Of a stretch of 10,145 nt of DNA, positions 5,829 to 10,145 are shown one piece after another. Made by a program: the position numbers and the translations under genes. The notes beneath the pieces were generated by a model. The model saw only the letters and a list, made by a program, of their open reading frames with translations. It did not search any database and was not told where the DNA came from. This stretch comes from Spirochaetaceae bacterium (GTDB lineage: Bacteria > Spirochaetota > Spirochaetia > Treponematales > Breznakiellaceae), in the NCBI GenBank assembly GCA_031265535.1, contig JAISCO010000148.1, forward strand, positions 1 to 10,145, read 5' to 3'. Every line of letters starts with the position of its first letter. Position 1 is the first letter of the stretch.

Positions 5829-7142
5829 CTATCCTTTCCCCTCTCCTGACAGCATATCCGGTAAAGGACTACGCGACGAACGGAATGCCGGCGCATAAAC
5901 CGCGATAGATAGTATAACATATATTGCAGCAATGTTTATAGCCATCGCCGCAGGATTGTACAAAGCTAAGAGTCTTCCGTTCTTTAGGAATATGTCAAAA
6001 CCCGGAAACCACGAGAACGGCAGGCATGATACTATCCAATTAATAAACAGCGTAAAGCAAAACCCTGTTACAAGAGAAACACTCGCGAGAATAAAAGCCT
6101 CAAGAAGAAGTACGCGGCGTATATCATTTTCGTAAAAACCAATCGCCCGCATGGCGCCGATTTCCCTTGTTCGCTCATGTAATATCAGCCGGTATGTAAC
6201 GCCGGCGCTGACAAGTATAATAAGCAGCATCATAATATATAAAAAGTAAGAGAGTATATTCAAAGCCTGCAATATCTGCGAGACATCGGACAGGTAAACA
6301 GAAGCGGTCAGCAAAAAAAACATCACTCCGCTCCAGCGCCAGTCTTGTTCGCGGTCAAACCCGTCCCGGTCATATACCAGCGGGCGCAGCGGAACAACTC
6401 CGGTCAACGCTTTTTGTAATTTTTCCCGTTTATTTTCTATGCTTTCGGTATCTTCATCAAAAAATAAACCTATCGTGGAACAATCGTCCGGCGCAAAGCC
6501 TATCAAATTGTTTATGGCGCGGCGCGCCGCGAATATCTTAAAATAGCCGAATATTGAACGGTCGTCTATTATTCCGCCTATCGTAAAAAACGCCGTATTC
6601 TTTTGCCCGTACAATGTTTCAGTTTCCAATAGAACCAAGTCGCCAAGACGCGCGCCCAACAATAACGCAATCGGAGCGGAAATTATAATTGTATCACCGC
6701 CAAAATCAGATGATGGACCCTCCGTAAAATTCAAAGTATCAAAATAATCCCGCTCGGCTTCCCAATCAACGCCGGAAACATATTTTACGGGTACCGCGCC
6801 GCCGTTGTAATGTATAAAACTGTCTTGATTCTGCATTGTGCGCATGACTTCTTTCTGCGGTTTTATTCCGGTTTTTTCGATTTTTTCCTGAATCAGCGGT
6901 ATGCTTTCGGCATAAATATGATTGTCGGCATCCATTTCCTTTTCAAAACCGGCTATGATTATATCGCCTGAATAATGATTACGCGCCGAATAATATACGG
7001 CATCCGACATACCGTCCTTCAAAGAGCCCATCACGCTCACTATACAAAAACCAAACGCAAGCGCGCAAAATAAAAATAAATAACGCCGCCGGTAGTTAAT
7101 AACATAATTTACGGCCAGCAGCCATAGTTCTTTTGTCCGCAT
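5829..7142 (-). CDS. FtsX/MacB/LolE-type ABC transporter permease
   Basis: Inner-membrane permease of 437 residues from the type VII (MacB/LolCDE/FtsX) superfamily, which uses ATP hydrolysis to move substrates in or from the outer leaflet rather than through the membrane. The layout is classical. TM1 is at about residues 21-39 and a periplasmic MacB_PCD-like domain follows at 40-290. TM2 (295-318) is followed by the coupling motif LHERTREIGAMRAIGF (321-336), then TM3 (344-370) and TM4 (400-420). The cytoplasmic tail is short. Length is normal and the ATG 7142 gives a standard N-terminus. No ATPase gene (LolD/MacB-like) lies in the window, though one is needed for function. The usual ribosome-binding position is occupied by 14 G ending three bases before the ATG. 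Fusion to the LolA-like gene's operon suggests lipoprotein or lipid transfer; the specific substrate cannot be told. Confidence 0.92.
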   Translation of the reverse strand: MRTKELWLLAVNYVINYRRRYLFLFCALAFGFCIVSVMGSLKDGMSDAVYYSARNHYSGDIIIAGFEKEMDADNHIYAESIPLIQEKIEKTGIKPQKEVMRTMQNQDSFIHYNGGAVPVKYVSGVDWEAERDYFDTLNFTEGPSSDFGGDTIIISAPIALLLGARLGDLVLLETETLYGQKNTAFFTIGGIIDDRSIFGYFKIFAARRAINNLIGFAPDDCSTIGLFFDEDTESIENKREKLQKALTGVVPLRPLVYDRDGFDREQDWRWSGVMFFLLTASVYLSDVSQILQALNILSYFLYIMMLLIILVSAGVTYRLILHERTREIGAMRAIGFYENDIRRVLLLEAFILASVSLVTGFCFTLFINWIVSCLPFSWFPGFDIFLKNGRLLALYNPAAMAINIAAIYVILSIAVYAPAFRSSRSPLPDMLSGEGKG

Positions 7143-7145
7143 CTA

Positions 7146-7159
7146 CCCCCCCCCCCCCC
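7146..7159 (-). promoter_or_regulatory. G14 tract at the ribosome-binding position of the permease gene; candidate phase-variation site
   Basis: On the coding strand 14 consecutive G are followed by TAG and the ATG of the permease gene, so the tract covers bases -4 to -17. No other Shine-Dalgarno is present; G-rich RNA could pair with the CCUCC of 16S rRNA, with G-U wobble, and so serve as one. Poly-G tracts upstream of tpr genes in T. pallidum change expression by length variation. A similar role here is inferred. Sequencing error in the tract length is also possible. Confidence 0.55.
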
Positions 7160-7293
7160 ACATAAAAAACTACACTTAACAAACAGAATTGTTTAACCAC
7201 AAAGTCGAAGAAGTCGAAAAAGTTTTTTGTCATTCAAAACTATTCGGCGTATACCGTCTTTAAATGATCGTACATTAAAATTCAATGAGCATC

Positions 7294-7337
7294 CCCGCCG
7301 CAAAACAAGTTTGCGCGCAAAGCGACTTTGCGGCGGG
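7294..7337 (-). promoter_or_regulatory. Strong inverted repeat with two alternative folds, just 3' of rpoC
   Basis: Six bases beyond the rpoC stop, CCCGCCGCAAA (7294-7304) pairs perfectly with TTTGCGGCGGG (7327-7337). The loop contains a 12-nt perfect palindrome, TTTGCGCGCAAA (7310-7321). The same bases can instead form two side-by-side hairpins, each with a 6-bp CGCAAA/TTTGCG stem and a five-base loop (7299-7315 and 7316-7332). The position suits a terminator or RNA-stabilising element after rpoC, but no T tract follows on the minus strand, so a plain intrinsic terminator is doubtful. Confidence 0.6.
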
Positions 7338-7343
7338 AGTAAC

Positions 7344-10145
7344 TTATTCAACTTCTTCTTTTACAACATTTCCGGGCACAAGCAGCACATTATCATCCGT
7401 TTGAGCCTCCAGTTCACGGCGTTTTAGGATTTCATTCATGTAAGCGTCCAAATCCTGTTCTTCATCGTCAAAAAGCTTAGGATCGCGGTAATTTTTCATA
7501 CCTGTACCGGCGGGTATCGGGTGGCCTATGATGATGTTTTCTTTCAAACCGCGCAAATAGTCGGAAGAACAAGCGATTGCGGCGTTGGTAAGTACACGTG
7601 TAGTCTCCTGGAACGATGCCGCCGACAAAAATGAATCGATATTCAGACTTGCCTTCGTTATCCCCTGAAAAACCGGACGAGCCACGGCAGGCTGCCCGCC
7701 TTCCGCCGCCACACGGGTATTTTCCTCGTGAAAACGGTACTTGTCAACCATTTTTCCAAATATAAAGCGGGTATCGCCTACAGCCACAATTTCAACCTTG
7801 CGCATCATCTGGCGAATTATAACGCCGATATGCTTATCGTTTATCGATACGCCCTGCAGCCGGTACACCTGCTGAATTTCGTCCATCAGGTAACGCTGAA
7901 GGTGGCTTTCTCCAAGTATGTGCAAGACTTCGTGCGGATTGTACGCGCCTACGCACAACGGTTCGCCCGCTTCCACCGTGTCGCCGTCTCGTACCAGCAG
8001 GCGCTTTGTCATCGGGATAAGATGTTTGTACTCTTTACCGAATTCATCGCTTATTATTACGACGCGCTTGCTCTTGATGATGCCCTTAAACAGAACCTTA
8101 CCGGCAGCCTGCGCCAAAACGGCGGGGCTTTTGGGCTTGCGCGCCTCAAACAACTCGCTTACACGGGGAAGTCCGGACGTAATATCCATAGCCTTGGCCG
8201 ATTCTTTTAGAGTCTTGGCTATAGTCTTACCGGCGGAAATTTTATCGCCGTCTTCAACAAGCAGGTACGCGCCGCCCGGCAGAAAATAGGAGGCCTGTTC
8301 GTTGCCGTCATCATCAACAATGAGGATACGCGGCTGCTTGCTTTCAAGCTGAAATTCCGTTATCCGCTTTTCGATGTTTCCCGTCTCTTCGTCTACCTCT
8401 TCTTTCAAAGTGGAGCCAAGTATTATATCCAAAAGTTTGATGGTGCCGGAGGCCTCCGCGATGATGGGGTCGGAAAACGGGTCAAAGACCGCCAGCGTTT
8501 TTTCGGCGGGAACAACCTCACCCTGTTTAACGGCAAGGTCGGAGCCGTTGCGGATTTCAATACGCTGTTCAGTCCCTATAAGATAGAGTTTGCCGCCCAA
8601 TACCATAGCGTACGCGATTTCGGGTGATTTTATGTTCTTAGTCCCGCTTTTAATTATAATCTCATCGCGTATTACCTTCTTGCCGTTTTCAACAAGAATT
8701 TCATCATCTTTACCGATCACGTACTCTTTGATGATTCTATTTACAGTAACGCTGCCTTTACGGGTAAACAACCGGCGGCCGTTTTCAAGTTCTACATGAA
8801 CGCCGGTAATATCACGGATGTACACCGGATATTTGAGGAAGGTGCGGTTATCTTCGCTAATTTTTGTCGCCGCACCGCCGATATGGAAGGTCCGCATCGT
8901 AAGCTGAGTACCCGGCTGTCCGATTGACTGCGCCGCGATAGTGCCTACCGCCTCGCCAATATTAACCGTGCGGTTGGTGGCAAGGTTGCGCCCGTAACAT
9001 CTGCGGCAAACCCCATGTTCCGCCTCGCAAGTCAGTACAGTGCGTATATAAACCGATTCAATGCCGGCGTTTTCTATCTTTTCGGCGATAGTTTCTGTTA
9101 TCTCTTCGTTTACATCAATGATAATTTCGCCCGTTATCGGATGTTTTACACGTTCCAGAGTATAACGCCCGACAATGCGCTCGCTTAAATGCTCAACTAT
9201 TTCCTCGCCGTCCTTTATCGCCGAGTAGGAAACGCCGTTTATAGTGCCGCAGTCATCCTCGTTTACAACCATATCCTGCGCGATGTCAACAAGACGGCGT
9301 GTCAAATAACCTGCTTCCGCCGTTTTAAGCGCCGTATCCGCCAAACCTTTCCGCGCGCCGTTTGTCGAGATAAAAAATTCGATAACCGAAAGCCCCTCCT
9401 TAAAGTTTGACCGTATCGGAAGCTCTATAATGTCGCCGGAGGGCTTTGCCATAAGACCGCGCATACCGGCAAGCTGGCGTATCTGGTTGCGGCTGCCGCG
9501 CGCGCCTGAGTTGGCCATCATGTATACCGAATTGAACCCGTCACGGTCGGCTTCCAGAGTCTTCATCATGATGTTGGTAAGGTCTTCGTTGGTCTTTGAC
9601 CACACCTCAACAACGCGGTTATAGCGCTCTTCCGCCGTAATATGACCCTGCCGCCACTGTTTTTGAATAGAATCGACTTCCTTGTTCGCCTGCTCTATCA
9701 TTTCAACTTTTTCTTTCGGCACTACAACATCGTCAACGCCTATTGTCGCCCCAAAAATCGTAGCGTATTTGTAGCCGGTATTCTTTATCGCGTCCAGCAT
9801 ATTCACGGTTGTCCACGAACCTTTTTCGGCAAATACATATTCAATCAGCGCCCGCAATTCCTTATCTTTCAATTCATAATTTACAAACGGAATATCGGCG
9901 GGAAGTTCCTCATTAAGCGCAAGCCTGCCGGCGCTCGTCTCTATATAACCGTTTTTGTCGGGATTTGCCTCAACGCCGGTTTTTTCCCAAATAATATTTT
10001 TATTCGGCTTTGCGTGTATCAGCGCCCCCCATTCAAGGGATTTAGCGTCCACCGCCATCAGAATTTCTTCAAACGAAGAGTAGTATTTACCGGTTCCTTT
10101 GGCTTTCGGCTTTATTCGTGAAAGAAAGTTAATGCCAAGCACCAT
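7344..10145 (-). CDS. rpoC: DNA-directed RNA polymerase beta' subunit, N-terminal third beyond window edge
   Basis: This is the large catalytic subunit of RNA polymerase. The frame is open to base 10145; the Met encoded there begins MVLGIN, which corresponds to the internal VVLG near residue 506 of E. coli RpoC, so it is not the start. The catalytic NADFDGD motif lies outside. The visible 933 residues include the bridge helix region (YMMANSGARGSRNQIRQLAG, 208-227, and GARKGLADTALKTAEAGYLT). The second zinc site (C299, C373, C380, C383) has the same spacing as E. coli 814/888/895/898. The trigger-loop segment is IGQPGTQLTMRTFHIGGAA, followed by a roughly 230-residue SI3-like sandwich-barrel hybrid insertion, then DITSGLPRVSELFEARKPK and ITKASLNIDSFLSAASFQETTRVL near the end. 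Nothing looks defective. It is followed not by rpsL but by the envelope operon. Confidence 0.98.
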   Translation of the reverse strand: MVLGINFLSRIKPKAKGTGKYYSSFEEILMAVDAKSLEWGALIHAKPNKNIIWEKTGVEANPDKNGYIETSAGRLALNEELPADIPFVNYELKDKELRALIEYVFAEKGSWTTVNMLDAIKNTGYKYATIFGATIGVDDVVVPKEKVEMIEQANKEVDSIQKQWRQGHITAEERYNRVVEVWSKTNEDLTNIMMKTLEADRDGFNSVYMMANSGARGSRNQIRQLAGMRGLMAKPSGDIIELPIRSNFKEGLSVIEFFISTNGARKGLADTALKTAEAGYLTRRLVDIAQDMVVNEDDCGTINGVSYSAIKDGEEIVEHLSERIVGRYTLERVKHPITGEIIIDVNEEITETIAEKIENAGIESVYIRTVLTCEAEHGVCRRCYGRNLATNRTVNIGEAVGTIAAQSIGQPGTQLTMRTFHIGGAATKISEDNRTFLKYPVYIRDITGVHVELENGRRLFTRKGSVTVNRIIKEYVIGKDDEILVENGKKVIRDEIIIKSGTKNIKSPEIAYAMVLGGKLYLIGTEQRIEIRNGSDLAVKQGEVVPAEKTLAVFDPFSDPIIAEASGTIKLLDIILGSTLKEEVDEETGNIEKRITEFQLESKQPRILIVDDDGNEQASYFLPGGAYLLVEDGDKISAGKTIAKTLKESAKAMDITSGLPRVSELFEARKPKSPAVLAQAAGKVLFKGIIKSKRVVIISDEFGKEYKHLIPMTKRLLVRDGDTVEAGEPLCVGAYNPHEVLHILGESHLQRYLMDEIQQVYRLQGVSINDKHIGVIIRQMMRKVEIVAVGDTRFIFGKMVDKYRFHEENTRVAAEGGQPAVARPVFQGITKASLNIDSFLSAASFQETTRVLTNAAIACSSDYLRGLKENIIIGHPIPAGTGMKNYRDPKLFDDEEQDLDAYMNEILKRRELEAQTDDNVLLVPGNVVKEEVE

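Noticed and set aside
7174..7202. Possible minus-strand promoter TTGTGG (7197-7202) and TTAAGT (7174-7179) with 17-bp spacing before the G14 tract
   Set aside because: Each box matches consensus at only three of six positions, so it is no better than chance in A/T-rich DNA; transcript mapping would be needed.
7203..7220. Direct repeat GTCGAAGAA / GTCGAAAAA
   Set aside because: Nine-base near-repeat in A-rich sequence, too short to support as an operator or element.
7728..8210. Plus-strand 160-codon frame opposite rpoC (also 9642-10121)
   Set aside because: Antisense shadows of a highly conserved coding sequence with no supporting family features.

Overview
The window most likely comes from a spirochaete of the Treponema group. 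Supporting signs are the RpoC sequence type, a LolA-like protein with the hallmarks of the TP-0789 family, a short signal peptide ending in a relaxed spirochaetal lipobox, and homopolymeric G tracts of the kind that regulate treponemal genes. Base composition is intermediate and much of the non-coding DNA is repetitive, which would suit a larger-genome host-associated (gut-type) treponeme rather than the small pathogens. This placement is inference; no 16S gene or other decisive marker is present.

Layout from left to right. Positions 1-1359 (+) hold the C-terminal three quarters of arginyl-tRNA synthetase (argS), entering from the left edge just upstream of its HIGH-type motif. Positions 1360-1794 form a convergent intergenic region packed with repeats: two arrays of a degenerate 7-nt repeat, each running into a copy of a 109-bp element (3 mismatches between copies, offset 227 bp), and a run of 14 G at the end of the first copy. 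Positions 1795-7142 (-) hold five tightly packed envelope genes. In transcription order they are an FtsX/MacB-type ABC permease, a LolA-like periplasmic protein, a predicted outer-membrane beta-barrel protein, a small single-pass membrane protein and a TPR lipoprotein. Positions 7143-7343 contain a 14-nt G tract directly before the permease start codon and a two-way-folding inverted repeat just after rpoC. Positions 7344-10145 (-) hold the C-terminal two thirds of RpoC, running off the right edge.

The five envelope genes look like one unit: gaps are 49, -4, 3 and -4 bp, and every protein is predicted to sit in or cross the envelope. The likely theme is movement of lipid or lipoprotein between inner and outer membrane, but no ATPase for the permease lies in the window. 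The most interesting points are: (1) the G14 tract at the ribosome-binding position of the first gene, which could make the whole unit phase-variable; (2) an apparent repeat-derived insertion that separates the start of the beta-barrel gene from its signal peptide; (3) the modular heptad-plus-109-bp repeat; and (4) the absence of rpsL after rpoC, where other spirochaetes normally have it. I see no CRISPR array, tRNA, rRNA or transposase gene.
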